Below are positions 1 to 8,433 of a stretch of DNA of 64,000 nucleotides, one piece after another. Origin of the DNA: Neomegalonema perideroedes DSM 15528 (GTDB lineage: Bacteria; Pseudomonadota; Alphaproteobacteria; Rhodobacterales; Rhodobacteraceae); contig NZ_KB893654.1 in assembly GCF_000374145.1 (NCBI RefSeq), forward strand, positions 62,001 through 126,000, given 5' to 3'. Below the pieces are notes generated by a model. The model was not told where the DNA came from. It made no database searches and was given only the letters and a program-made list of their open reading frames with translations. Position 1 is the stretch's first letter. Every line of letters begins with the position of its first letter. The translations under genes and the position numbers were made by a program.

Positions 1-834
1 GATCTGCGGGGGACTTCGCTGGTCTTCGCCGATCTGCGGGGCGCGGATCTCAAGGGCGCGGATCTGACCGGAGCCTTCGCGCCGGGCGCCTTGTTCTTCG
101 GCGCGCGGCTGGCGGGGGCGCGCTTAGAGCTGCGCGATTCCGAGAATCCCATGATCGACCTCGCGGGCGCCTTCTCCGATTGCGCCACGGTCTTGCCGGA
201 GGGGCTCGGGCGCGGGCTGATCCCTCTGGAGCGCAGATGCGGCGAAGAGGAGCGGATCGCCGACCTCTCCGGGCTGGAGACTCTCGACGATTCGCCGGAA
301 TCCCTGCTTTTGCTGGAGAATCTCGACCTGAGAGACGCGAATTTCGAGGGCGCGGGCCGCATCGGGCGCATCGAGGCGCGGATCGCGGGGGCGGATCTCT
401 CCGGCGCGGACTTCACGCAGGCGCGGGTCTATCTCTTTTGGGGCGCGCAGCCCCGGGGGCGGGCGAAGCTCGCGGGGGCGAAGTTCCGCGAGGCCGAACT
501 GGTGCTGAATCTCCCCGGCGCGGATCTCTCCGGCGCGGATTTCACCGGCGCCCATGTGGCGGGGCTGAAGAAGAATTACGAGCTCAAAGGCGCGAAATTC
601 TCCGGCGCGACGCTGGATTTCGCCTCGCCCGGCTATGCGGATCCGGCGGATCTGGCGGGCGTGCTCGATAAGCTGGAGCTTTGGGAGGCCGATCTCTCGG
701 GCGTGAGCGTCGCCTGCGGCCCGAGCGCCCGCCCGGCGGAGCGCAAGCTCTGGGCCGAGCTCGCGCCGCGCCTCGAAGCGGCGGGCGCGCGTCCGACCCC
801 CGCCTGCGCTCAGGCTTTGGCGGCGGGGCCTTAA
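1..834 (+). CDS. Pentapeptide-repeat protein, 5' end outside the window
   Basis: The frame is open from base 1 and already reads pentapeptide units (DLRGT, ADLRGADLKGADLTGA), so the true start lies upstream; a TTG at 91 is only an internal codon. A(D/N)LxG-type units recur as ADLSGADFTQA near residue 131 and ADLSGADFTGA near residue 175, separated by less regular sequence. Such repeats fold as a right-handed quadrilateral beta-helix and usually act as binding scaffolds; no enzymatic domain is visible. The last 60 residues lose the repeat and end after an Ala/Pro-rich tail. It converges on the BON lipoprotein with a 4-nt gap. The specific role cannot be read from the sequence. Confidence 0.85.
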   Translation, partial: DLRGTSLVFADLRGADLKGADLTGAFAPGALFFGARLAGARLELRDSENPMIDLAGAFSDCATVLPEGLGRGLIPLERRCGEEERIADLSGLETLDDSPESLLLLENLDLRDANFEGAGRIGRIEARIAGADLSGADFTQARVYLFWGAQPRGRAKLAGAKFREAELVLNLPGADLSGADFTGAHVAGLKKNYELKGAKFSGATLDFASPGYADPADLAGVLDKLELWEADLSGVSVACGPSARPAERKLWAELAPRLEAAGARPTPACAQALAAGP

Positions 835-838
835 GCTC

Positions 839-1411
839 TTAGAATCCCGCGCGCGGATCGCTGGCCGAAAGCACGTGGATCTGCACGTTGCGCACGCCCA
901 GCACCCGCGAGGCGGCTTCGGCGGCGAGGCGCAATTCGACCTCGCTCGGCGTCACGCCGAGCAGATGGACCACGCCGTCCGAGGTGGTGACGTCGTAATT
1001 GGCCTGATTGACGTTGACGTTCGCCAGCAGCCCGGCCCGCACCTGCGTGCTGATGCGCAGATCCTCGATATTGGCGAGAGTCCCCACCGGCGGCCCGACG
1101 ATCAATTCGTTGAGCACCTCGCGCACGCCCGTCGCCGAGAGCGCCGCCCGCATCGCCAGAGCCTTGGTCTCTGCGTCGGGGACGCGCCCGACCAGCAGCA
1201 CCCTTCCCCGGAAGACCCGCACCGTCACCGCCGAGAAGGCCCCTAGAGACACCAGCCGCGACTCCACCCCGATGCGGATGCCCGTATCGTCGGCGGCGGC
1301 GCCCATCGCCCGCAGCGGCGTATAGCCGTTGGAGGAGGGGCCGGGCGTGGCGGCGCAGGCGCTCAGCGCGAGGGCGGCGGCGGTCAGGGAGAGGGCGAGA
1401 AGGCGGGGCAT
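839..1411 (-). CDS. BON-domain outer-membrane lipoprotein (DolP/OsmY-like)
   Basis: A 190-residue protein starting at MPRLLALSLTAAALALSACA, a lipoprotein signal peptide with lipobox LSAC; this start has a GGAG-type RBS and is preferred to an in-frame ATG at 1477. Two tandem BON domains follow (about residues 45-105 and 120-185), each with the conserved V.V..GRV.L.G.V pattern. Twin-BON lipoproteins such as DolP (YraP) bind anionic phospholipid and support outer-membrane integrity. It faces the pentapeptide gene and is separated from the next minus-strand gene by a terminator, so it is probably transcribed alone. Confidence 0.85.
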   Translation of the reverse strand: MPRLLALSLTAAALALSACAATPGPSSNGYTPLRAMGAAADDTGIRIGVESRLVSLGAFSAVTVRVFRGRVLLVGRVPDAETKALAMRAALSATGVREVLNELIVGPPVGTLANIEDLRISTQVRAGLLANVNVNQANYDVTTSDGVVHLLGVTPSEVELRLAAEAASRVLGVRNVQIHVLSASDPRAGF

Positions 1412-1513
1412 AGGCGGCTCCGGAATCCGACGGCGGGGAGGAGGCCGCATGATCGCGGAGCGGGAGGCTCCGGGCAAGGCGCCGCGACGGATAGGGGTTG
1501 CGTCGCGGATATG

Positions 1514-1546
1514 AAAAACCCCCGCGCCCTTGCGGACGCGGGGGTC
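1514..1546 (-). terminator. Rho-independent terminator of the YccA-family gene
   Basis: On the minus strand CCCCCGCG, a short GNRA-closed stem and CGCGGGGG are followed by TTTTT, 45 nt after the stop of the YccA-family gene. Stem, GCAA loop and U-tract are all present, the clearest intrinsic terminator in this part of the window. Confidence 0.85.
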
Positions 1547-1590
1547 TTGATCTTGAGCGAGGCCTCCCGCCGCGGCGGAAGGCGTTTAGA

Positions 1591-2331
1591 TCACTCGTCG
1601 CCGCCCATGATGCCCATAAGGCTCAGGACCGACTGGAACATGTTGATGAAGTTCAGATACATGCTCAGGGCGCCGAAGATGGCGCTTTTGCCCATATAGG
1701 CGGCGCCGCCGTCGGTGTCGGCGAGGTAGAGATATTCGTTCTTCAGGCGCTGGCTGTCATAGGCGGTGAGGCCCGCGAAGATCAGCACGCCCAGAGCCGA
1801 GATCGCGAACTGAAGCGCCGAGGACTGCATGAACAGGTTCAGCAGGCTGGCGAGGATCAGGCCGATCACGCCCATGAACAGGAAGCTGCCCCACCCGGAC
1901 AAAGACCGCTGGGTGACGTAGCCGTATCCGGCCATGACCATGAAGGAGATGGCGGTGATCAGGAAGGCCTGAGCGATCTGCGCGCCGGTGAAGACGAGGA
2001 AGATCATGCCCATCGAGGCGCCCATCACGCCCGCGAAGGCCCAGAAGGTCGCCATGGCTCCGGATTCGCTCATCTTATGAGCGCGGAAGCCGATCAGGAA
2101 GATGAAGGCCAGAGGGGCCAGCATCACGACCCAGCGCAGCGGCGTGCCGTAGATGAGCTGAGCCAAAGCGGGGGTGTTGGCGATGGCGTAGGCCACGACG
2201 CCTGAGAGCGCCACGCCGCCGGCCATGAGACCGTAGACACGGTTCATGTAGGCGCGCAGCCCCTGGTCGATGCTCGCGGCCGTCCCGGTCGTGGCGGTTC
2301 GGCCAAATGAGGGCCGTTCATATTGCGCCAT
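1591..2331 (-). CDS. Bax inhibitor-1/YccA family inner-membrane protein
   Basis: A 246-residue polytopic membrane protein of the TMBIM/UPF0005 family: a short polar N-terminus (SIDQGLRAYMNRVYGLMAGG) followed by seven hydrophobic segments, with the family motif YDSQRLK before the last one. Homologues (YccA, YbhL) are inner-membrane proteins; YccA modulates the FtsH protease, and some family members act as pH-dependent calcium leak channels. Which applies here is unknown. The start has an AAGGA RBS. A promoter-like element lies 35-64 bp upstream and a terminator 45 bp downstream, so it is a monocistronic unit. Confidence 0.9.
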   Translation of the reverse strand: MAQYERPSFGRTATTGTAASIDQGLRAYMNRVYGLMAGGVALSGVVAYAIANTPALAQLIYGTPLRWVVMLAPLAFIFLIGFRAHKMSESGAMATFWAFAGVMGASMGMIFLVFTGAQIAQAFLITAISFMVMAGYGYVTQRSLSGWGSFLFMGVIGLILASLLNLFMQSSALQFAISALGVLIFAGLTAYDSQRLKNEYLYLADTDGGAAYMGKSAIFGALSMYLNFINMFQSVLSLMGIMGGDE

Positions 2332-2365
2332 AGGCGGAGATCCTTTCGAGAATGAGACTTTGAGA

Positions 2366-2395
2366 AGAATATCGTTGCGGACGTCGTAGATTCAA
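2366..2395 (-). promoter_or_regulatory. Candidate sigma-70 promoter for the YccA-family gene
   Basis: On the minus strand TTGAAT and TATTCT are separated by 18 bp and lie 35 bp upstream of the start codon. Both hexamers are near consensus, which is uncommon in this GC-rich sequence. Confidence 0.5.
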
Positions 2396-2454
2396 GCGCG
2401 CATCGGCCAAGCTTTCATGAAATCCCCTTAACCGTCCCGCGTGCGGAGCAGGCG

Positions 2455-4995
2455 TCATCCGTCCTGCGTCCTCAAAACGCGGGCGGGCCGCGCCGCCAGA
2501 GCCCGCCAGACGAAGACCGCCCCCGCCGCGAGGGTCAGAAGCGCCCCGCCGAGGATCACGAACAAGGCGACTCCCGGAGCGTTTTGAAAGGGTTGCTCCA
2601 TCACGAAGCGCATCACGGCCCAAGCTCCGACCCAAGCCGCGCCGAAGGCCACCAGACCCGCCGCGGCCCCCGTCAGCAGGAAGCGCAGCGCGAAGGCCCG
2701 GAGCAAAAGGCTCCGTTCGGCGCCCGCCGCCTTGAGCGCCGCCGCCTCGTAAAGCCTCTGGCGCTGGCCCGCCGAGACCGCTCCGGCCAGCACCGCCAGA
2801 CCCGCCAGCAGCACCGCCGCCGCCGCCGCCCGCAGCCCGAGCGTCAGGCGGTCGAGGGCGGAGACGGCGCGGCCCACGGCCTCGCGCACGCCCACGGCGG
2901 CGGCGTTGGGATGGCTCGCGCCGAGCGCCCGCAGGACGCCCGCTTCGGCCTCCGGCGGGGCGTAGAGCGTGGCGAGATGCGAATGGGGCGCCGAGCGCAA
3001 AGCCGCGCCGTTGAAGACCATCACGAAATTCATGCCGAAGCCGCGCCAGTCCACTTCACGGAAATTCGCCACCCGCGCCCGCAGAGGCCGCCCCAAGACG
3101 TTCACCTCGATCTGATCGCCGATCTTCAGACCAAGCTCTTGCCCCTCGCGCGCGGCGAAGGAGACCAGAGGCTCGCCCACGTAATCGGCGGGCCACCATG
3201 CGCCCTCCGTGAGCTTCGCGTCCTCCGGCGCCTGATCGGCGTAGGTCAGGCCGCGGTCGCCCCGGATCAGCCAGCGGGCGGCCTCCGGCGTGTTGGCGGC
3301 GGTGAGCCGCTCGCCGTTCAGCGCCACGAGGCGTCCGCGCAGCATGGGGGCGCGGTCCACCCGCGTCACGCCGGGCAGGGCGGCGGCCTCGCGCTCGAAG
3401 CGTTCGCCGTCGGCGGCGGGGATGTCGAGGAAGAAGAAGGCCGGGGCCTCCTTGGGGATCTCCTGCTCGACCACATGGCGGAGGTTGGCCTCCACCAGTC
3501 CGAGCGTCGCCATGAGGGTCAGGCCGATGCCGAGCGACAAGGCGACTCCGGTCGTTTCGCCGCCGGGGCCTCCCGCCGCCGCCAGAGCCAGACGCAGAGC
3601 CGGGCGTCCCCGCGTGATCCGCGAGCGTCCGAGCCGCCGCGCCGTCTTGGCCAAAGCCCAGGCCGCCAGCCTCAGCAGCAGAAAGGCCGCGCCGATTCCA
3701 AAGAGGAAGCCCATCGCCGTCCGGGGCGAGGCCGAGAAGACCGCCGCGCATCCCACGATCAGCGCCAGAGCGCCGCAAGTCGCGGCGATCCAGCGCCAGC
3801 CGGGCCGGACGGGGCGCTCCTCCACCGTGGCGCGATAGAGCCGGGCGGGAGGCGTGGCCTCGGCTTGGCCGAGCGGCCAGAGCGCGAAGAGCGCCGCCGT
3901 GAGCAGGCCGTAGACCGCGGCCTCAAAAAGCGGACGCAGATAAACGCGGAAATCTGCGGGGATGGGCAGGCTCTCGCGGAGGATCCCCCCGAGCGCCCAA
4001 GGCGTCAGAGCCCCGAGCAGCAAGCCCGCCCCCACGCCGATCAGCGCCACGAAAGCGATCTGAAGCAGATAAATCCGCGCCACCAGCCCCGAGGAGGCCC
4101 CGACCGTCTTCAAAGTGGCGATGGAGGCGGTCTTGCGCTCCAGATGGGCCCTCGTGGCCGCCGCCACGCCCACGCCGCCCACGCCGAGCGCCGCCAGACC
4201 CGCCAGAGCGAGGAAGGAGCCGAGATTCTCCACGAAGCGCCGCACAGAGCTCGCGGCTTGGGAGGGATCGCGCACCCGCAGCTCCGAGGCGGAGAATTCG
4301 CGCTCCAGCGCCACGCGCGCGGCTTGAGCCTCGGCGCCGGGGGGGAGGCTCAGATTCAGCGTCGAGACGTAGAGCCCGCCCGGCTGCAAAAGCCCCGAAG
4401 CCTCCAGAGTCGGCAGCGAGACCAAAGCCCGCGGCGCCGCGTCGAAGCCGCCGAGGTCTTTATCCGGCTCATCCCCGACATAGCCCGTCAGCCGGACCCG
4501 CTGAGTCCCCAGCCGCGCGAAATCGCCCGGCTTCATGCCGAGCCGCTCCGCTAAGGAGGGCTCCAGCAGCAGGCCGGGGGCGCCGTCCACGGAATCGAGG
4601 AAGAGGCGCGGCAATTGCTCCGGCGGCTCGGAGACGAAATCTCCGACCAGCGGATAGGCCGCGTCCACGCCCTTCACCGCCGCGAGGCTCCGCTCCTCGC
4701 CGAAGACGATCATGGCCCGCAATTCGACGAAGCGGCTGGACGCGACGGCTTCGCGTTCGAGAATCGCGGTTTCTTCAGGCGTGAAGGCCCGATGCCGCAC
4801 CGAAGCCGAGAGGTCTCCCCCGAGAATCGCCCGCGAATCGGCGCGCAGGCCCTGTTGGATCGCCTCCGAGACTTGGCCGATCCCCGCGATGGCCCCCACC
4901 CCCAAGGCGAGGCAGAGCAGCACCACGGCGAAGCCTTTAAGCCCGCCCCGGAAATCGCGCCGCGCCAGACGCAGCGCCAAAGCCCAGCCGTTCAT
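2455..4995 (-). CDS. ABC transporter permease, FtsX/YbbP type
   Basis: An 846-residue permease with an N-terminal membrane anchor (about residues 22-42), a MacB-like periplasmic domain, and FtsX-type four-helix membrane modules: LALAGLAALGVGGVGVAAAT near 265, more helices to about 500, and a last set from about 720 to the C-terminus. This doubled FtsX layout is typical of YbbP, partner of YbbA. Such type VII ABC systems usually act mechanically or on envelope lipids or lipoproteins; the YbbAP substrate is not established here. The ATG overlaps the stop of the ATPase gene in a TGATG junction, implying coupled translation. Confidence 0.88.
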   Translation of the reverse strand: MNGWALALRLARRDFRGGLKGFAVVLLCLALGVGAIAGIGQVSEAIQQGLRADSRAILGGDLSASVRHRAFTPEETAILEREAVASSRFVELRAMIVFGEERSLAAVKGVDAAYPLVGDFVSEPPEQLPRLFLDSVDGAPGLLLEPSLAERLGMKPGDFARLGTQRVRLTGYVGDEPDKDLGGFDAAPRALVSLPTLEASGLLQPGGLYVSTLNLSLPPGAEAQAARVALEREFSASELRVRDPSQAASSVRRFVENLGSFLALAGLAALGVGGVGVAAATRAHLERKTASIATLKTVGASSGLVARIYLLQIAFVALIGVGAGLLLGALTPWALGGILRESLPIPADFRVYLRPLFEAAVYGLLTAALFALWPLGQAEATPPARLYRATVEERPVRPGWRWIAATCGALALIVGCAAVFSASPRTAMGFLFGIGAAFLLLRLAAWALAKTARRLGRSRITRGRPALRLALAAAGGPGGETTGVALSLGIGLTLMATLGLVEANLRHVVEQEIPKEAPAFFFLDIPAADGERFEREAAALPGVTRVDRAPMLRGRLVALNGERLTAANTPEAARWLIRGDRGLTYADQAPEDAKLTEGAWWPADYVGEPLVSFAAREGQELGLKIGDQIEVNVLGRPLRARVANFREVDWRGFGMNFVMVFNGAALRSAPHSHLATLYAPPEAEAGVLRALGASHPNAAAVGVREAVGRAVSALDRLTLGLRAAAAAVLLAGLAVLAGAVSAGQRQRLYEAAALKAAGAERSLLLRAFALRFLLTGAAAGLVAFGAAWVGAWAVMRFVMEQPFQNAPGVALFVILGGALLTLAAGAVFVWRALAARPARVLRTQDG

Positions 4996-5738
4996 CAAAC
5001 CTCCTCCGGCGGGAGCAAGAGGCCGTCGCGCATCCGCAGCGCCCGGTCGCAGCGCGCCGCGAGGCTCGGATCATGAGTCACGAGCACCAGCGCCGCCCCG
5101 TGGTCGCGGCGCAGCCCGAAGAGCAGATCCATGATCGCCGCCCCATTGGCGCCGTCGAGGTTGCCCGTCGGCTCGTCGGCGAGCAGGATGCGGGGGCGGG
5201 GCGCCGTCGCGCGGGCGAGCGCCACGCGCTGTTGTTCTCCGCCCGAAAGCTGCGCCGGATAATGATCCAGACGCGCCCCGAGCCCCACCGCCTCCAGAGC
5301 CGCCGCCGCGCGTTCGAAGGCGTCTTCGGCTCCGGCGATCTCCAGAGGCGTGGCGACGTTCTCTAAAGCGGTCATGGTGGGAATCAGGTGGAAAGACTGA
5401 AACACGATTCCCATATTCTTTCTGCGGAAGCGCGCGAGTTCGTCCTCGCTCCGGCGCGTCAGATCCTCGCCGAAGGCGCGGATCTCGCCGCCGGTGGCCT
5501 GTTCGAGCCCGCCCATCAGCATCAGGAGCGAGGATTTGCCCGAGCCCGAAGCGCCCACGATCCCCACCGCCTCGCCGGGCCGGATCGTCGCGTCCACGCC
5601 CTTGAGGATCTCCACCGCGCCCGCCCGGCCTGAGAAGGTCAGGCGCAGATCCGTAATCTCGAAGGCGGGGATCTCGGCGGCGGGCGCCGCCTCGTCCTTC
5701 GTCCGCCCCGTCCGCGTCGTCTGTGAGGAACCGTCCAT
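4995..5738 (-). CDS. ABC transporter ATP-binding protein, YbbA type
   Basis: A 247-residue LolD/YbbA-class ATPase. Walker A GASGSGKSS at residues 62-70, signature LSGGEQQR at 164-171, Walker B ILLADEP at 184-190 followed by TGNLD, and H-loop LVTHD near 220. The ATG at 5738 is preferred to an upstream TTG because a GGGAAGGG RBS sits at the right distance. It is translationally coupled to the YbbP-like permease. Its ATG lies on the same CATG tetranucleotide as the ATG of the divergent tesA, an arrangement also known for tesA/ybbA in enterobacteria. Confidence 0.9.
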   Translation of the reverse strand: MDGSSQTTRTGRTKDEAAPAAEIPAFEITDLRLTFSGRAGAVEILKGVDATIRPGEAVGIVGASGSGKSSLLMLMGGLEQATGGEIRAFGEDLTRRSEDELARFRRKNMGIVFQSFHLIPTMTALENVATPLEIAGAEDAFERAAAALEAVGLGARLDHYPAQLSGGEQQRVALARATAPRPRILLADEPTGNLDGANGAAIMDLLFGLRRDHGAALVLVTHDPSLAARCDRALRMRDGLLLPPEEV

Positions 5739-6474
5739 GCCGCGCCCTTCCCGATCCGAATCCGCTGTCTCTTCGCCGAGGAGATATGTTCCGACCCGCC
5801 GCGCGTTCAACCTCGTCGTTCTGCTGGGGGGGCTGCTTCTGGCCGGCGGCGGGGCGGCGGGGCGAGCCCTCGCCGAGGAGTCCGCGCCCGCGCCTTTGCG
5901 GGTTCTGGCCTTCGGCGACAGCCTGACCGCCGGATATGGGCTTTCGCCGGAAGAGGGCTTCGTGGCGCGGCTTCAGGTCTGGATGGACGAGGGCGCGCCG
6001 GGTCTGGTCTCCATCGAGGACGCGGGCGTGGCGGGCGACACCACGGCGGGCGGACTGGCCCGTCTGGATTGGCTTTTAGGCGAGGATCCTCCCGATCTTG
6101 TGATCCTCCAGCTCGGCGCCAACGACGCTTTACGGGGCTTGCCGCCCAAAGAGACCGAGGCGAATCTGCGCGCCATGCTGGAGATTCTCAAAACCCGCGA
6201 CGTGGCCGTGCTGCTGGCGGGGATGATGGCGCCGCGGAACATGGGGCCGGATTACGTCGCGGAGTTCGACGCGATTTATCCGCGCCTCGCCGAAGAATTC
6301 GAGGCGACGCTGCATCCCTTCCTGCTGGAGGGCGTGGCGACGAATCCGGCGCTGAATCAGGCCGACGGCCTGCATCCCAACGCCAAGGGCGTCGAGGTGG
6401 TGGTCGCGGGAATCGGTCCGACGCTGACGGCTCTGGCCGTCGCCCTGCGTCAGGAGGAAGGAGAGGGCTCATGA
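5737..6474 (+). CDS. tesA: TesA-type arylesterase / acyl-CoA thioesterase I
   Basis: A 245-residue SGNH hydrolase with a signal sequence (hydrophobic core about residues 25-40, AxA near 44-46) for periplasmic location. Block I FGDSLTAGYG holds the nucleophile Ser62, block III is GAND at 127-130, block V is DGLHP with Asp210 and His213, so the catalytic set is complete. TesA hydrolyses thioesters and esters, possibly recycling lysophospholipid-derived substrates. The ATG at 5737 has a GAGGA RBS at -9 that lies within the divergent ATPase gene's 5' region. It overlaps thpR by ATGA. Conservation of the tesA/ybbA/ybbP neighbourhood supports the name. Confidence 0.9.
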   Translation: MPRPSRSESAVSSPRRYVPTRRAFNLVVLLGGLLLAGGGAAGRALAEESAPAPLRVLAFGDSLTAGYGLSPEEGFVARLQVWMDEGAPGLVSIEDAGVAGDTTAGGLARLDWLLGEDPPDLVILQLGANDALRGLPPKETEANLRAMLEILKTRDVAVLLAGMMAPRNMGPDYVAEFDAIYPRLAEEFEATLHPFLLEGVATNPALNQADGLHPNAKGVEVVVAGIGPTLTALAVALRQEEGEGS

Positions 6475-7043
6475 TCCGCAGTTTCGTCGCTTTGCCGCTG
6501 CCTCCCCGGATCGCCGCCGATCTGGAGGGCTTGCGGGCGCCGATTCCCGAAGCGCGCTGGGTTCCGGCGCGGAATCTCCATCTGACCCTCGCTTTTCTCG
6601 GGGATCAGCATCCCCACGCCCTCGAAGACGCCGACGCCGCCTTTTCGGCGATTCGCGCTCCGGCTCTGGAGCTGCGTCTGGAGGGGGCGGGGGCCTTCGG
6701 CGGCGACAAGCCCACCGCCATCTACGCCGCTCTGACCGAGAATCCCGAGCTGCGGCGGCTTCAGGCCAAGGTCGAGCGGGCTTTGCGTCAGGCGGGGCTG
6801 AAGTTCGAATCGCGGAACTTCACGCCGCACGTCACCTTGGCTTGGCTGGGCCGCAAGGCGCCGCGCCATCGGCTGATCTCCTGGCTGGAGGGCTGCGCGC
6901 TTTACCGGAGCCAGCCTTTCGCCGTGGAGGAATTCGCGCTTTACCGCTCCGAGATGGGGACGGGCGGCTCGGTTTATGAGGCCATGCGGGAATATCCGCT
7001 CGGGGAGAACGCCCTTGCGGCGGGGGATGCGGAGGAAAATTAA
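6471..7043 (+). CDS. thpR: RNA 2',3'-cyclic phosphodiesterase
   Basis: A 190-residue 2H-phosphoesterase. The two catalytic HxT motifs are HLTL at 37-40 and HVTL at 120-123, in the spacing of the LigT/ThpR family; the N-terminus MIRSFVALPLP is also typical. The family opens 2',3'-cyclic phosphate RNA ends and was first seen as a 2'-5' RNA ligase in vitro. The start overlaps the tesA stop in ATGA, so it is coupled to tesA. No terminator is seen before the tRNA gene about 130 bp downstream. Confidence 0.9.
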   Translation: MIRSFVALPLPPRIAADLEGLRAPIPEARWVPARNLHLTLAFLGDQHPHALEDADAAFSAIRAPALELRLEGAGAFGGDKPTAIYAALTENPELRRLQAKVERALRQAGLKFESRNFTPHVTLAWLGRKAPRHRLISWLEGCALYRSQPFAVEEFALYRSEMGTGGSVYEAMREYPLGENALAAGDAEEN

Positions 7044-7105
7044 CCAATTCTTCAGATTTGGGGTCGTTTTGGGAAAAATATCCGCCGTAGGGGCGTTTTT
7101 TCCTC

Positions 7106-7133
7106 TTGCGCGCTTTTCAGAAACCTCTATAAA
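7106..7133 (+). promoter_or_regulatory. Candidate promoter of tRNA-Gly
   Basis: TTGCGC and TATAAA are separated by 16 bp and end about 43 bp before the mature tRNA, leaving a short 5' leader for RNase P. Confidence 0.5.
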
Positions 7134-7175
7134 TCGCGCCACGCCGGACGTTGGAGCGGTCGGCGGACGCGGAAT

Positions 7176-7250
7176 GCGGGCGTAGCTCAGGGGTAGAGCA
7201 CAACCTTGCCAAGGTTGGGGTCGTGAGTTCGAATCTCATCGCCCGCTCCA
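7176..7250 (+). tRNA. tRNA-Gly (anticodon GCC)
   Basis: Acceptor stem GCGGGCG pairs with CGCCCGC. The D-arm is TAGCTCAGGGGTAGAGCA, the anticodon stem CAACC/GGTTG carries loop TTGCCAA (anticodon GCC), and the T-arm is GTGAG-TTCGAAT-CTCAT. Discriminator T is followed by a genome-encoded CCA. It decodes GGC/GGT. Confidence 0.97.
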
Positions 7251-7252
7251 AC

Positions 7253-7281
7253 GCCTCCCGAAATGGGAGGCTTTTCTTTTT
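7253..7281 (+). terminator. Intrinsic terminator after tRNA-Gly
   Basis: GCCTCCC and GGGAGGC flank a five-base loop and are followed by TTTTCTTTTT, two bases after the CCA end. Stem plus U-tract makes this a clear terminator. Confidence 0.9.
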
Positions 7282-7419
7282 CCAGATCCTTTCATATCCG
7301 TCGCGGCTTGCGGCGTCCGGCGCGGGAAGCGCTCCCCCTTGCGGGAAAGCGCGGGACGCTCATTCTTTCGTGACCATCGCCCGCCATAGTCCTTGCGTGA
7401 GCGCAAGCAGGGAGCGGGC

Positions 7420-8433
7420 ATGCCGGCCATAGACGTCAGCCTGACGGTGGATGTGGAGTTCAGCATCGGCGGCGCCTTCGCCGATCCCGAGGCCTGCGCG
7501 CCTGTCGGGCTGGCCCATGTCGATTGCTCCGCCGAAGGCGAAGACCACGGCTTGCCCTTTCTGCTGCGGATTCTCGGACGCCACGGCTTTCAGGCCACCT
7601 TCTTCGTGGAGACGGCCCAAACCGCATGGTTCGGCGACGCGCCCATGGCCTCGGTCGTGCGGCGGCTTCTGGAGGCCGGGCAGGACGTTCAGCTGCATCT
7701 CCATCCCTGCTGGAGCTGGTTCCGCGATCCCGACTGGCGCGAGCGTCTGCGCCGCGCCGCGCCTCTGGACGATTGCGCGGCCCTTCAGCCCTCCGAACTG
7801 GCCGAGTCGATGCGGGAGGGCGCCGAGGCCCTGATCCGCTGGGGCGCGCCCCGGCCCGTGGCCTTTCGCGCCGGAGGGCTCAGGGCGGGGCTGAACGTCC
7901 ATCGCGCGATGAAGCTGGCGGGGATCGGGCTGGGCTCCAACGTGGGGCTCGGCTACGCCGCGCCGCGCGATCCGGAGCTGCTGACTCTGGCCTCAGGCGT
8001 GCGCGAGCCGGTGGAGGGCGTGCGCGAGACGCCGGTCACGAGCTATCTGGCGCCGCGCCCCTCGGGTTCGCCGGGGCGGCGGCTGATGACGGTCACCGGC
8101 GCCTCCTTCGGCGAGATGCGCGGCCTGCTGGAGCAGGCGGCGGCGCGGGGAATCTCGCCGGTGACGATTCTGACCCATCCCTTCGAATTCGTGAAAGCGG
8201 CGCCTCCGGGCTTTCCCGGCGTGCGGCCCAACCGCCTGAACAAGGCGCGGCTGCGCAGGCTTTGCGCCTATCTCGCCGCCCGGCCCGATCTTTACCGCGT
8301 CACCTCCTTCGCGCAGGGCGATTCGCGCTGGCGGACGCAAGCCGCCGCCGATCCGGCTCTGAGGGTCTCGCCCGCCGCCGCTCTCGGCAGGCTGGCGGCC
8401 AACGCGCTCAACGATCGTCTGCGGAAGCTGTGA
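7420..8433 (+). CDS. Polysaccharide deacetylase-like protein
   Basis: A 337-residue protein resembling the NodB-fold deacetylase superfamily. TVDVE at residues 9-13 corresponds to the metal-binding Asp motif, LHLHPCWSWF matches the HxxH-type motif, and FRAGGL resembles the arginine-containing motif 3; a C-terminal THPFEF supplies a further histidine. No signal peptide is visible, so a cytoplasmic role is likely; related proteins cluster with exopolysaccharide genes, but none are here. The ATG at 7420 has a GGGAG RBS and is preferred to a TTG at 7393. Its last 26 bases overlap the convergent LysR gene. Substrate unknown. Confidence 0.7.
   Translation: MPAIDVSLTVDVEFSIGGAFADPEACAPVGLAHVDCSAEGEDHGLPFLLRILGRHGFQATFFVETAQTAWFGDAPMASVVRRLLEAGQDVQLHLHPCWSWFRDPDWRERLRRAAPLDDCAALQPSELAESMREGAEALIRWGAPRPVAFRAGGLRAGLNVHRAMKLAGIGLGSNVGLGYAAPRDPELLTLASGVREPVEGVRETPVTSYLAPRPSGSPGRRLMTVTGASFGEMRGLLEQAAARGISPVTILTHPFEFVKAAPPGFPGVRPNRLNKARLRRLCAYLAARPDLYRVTSFAQGDSRWRTQAAADPALRVSPAAALGRLAANALNDRLRKL

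Noticed and set aside
2584-4554. A 656-codon plus-strand open frame
   Set aside because: Antisense to the FtsX-type permease; composition is Arg/Gln/Pro-rich and matches nothing.
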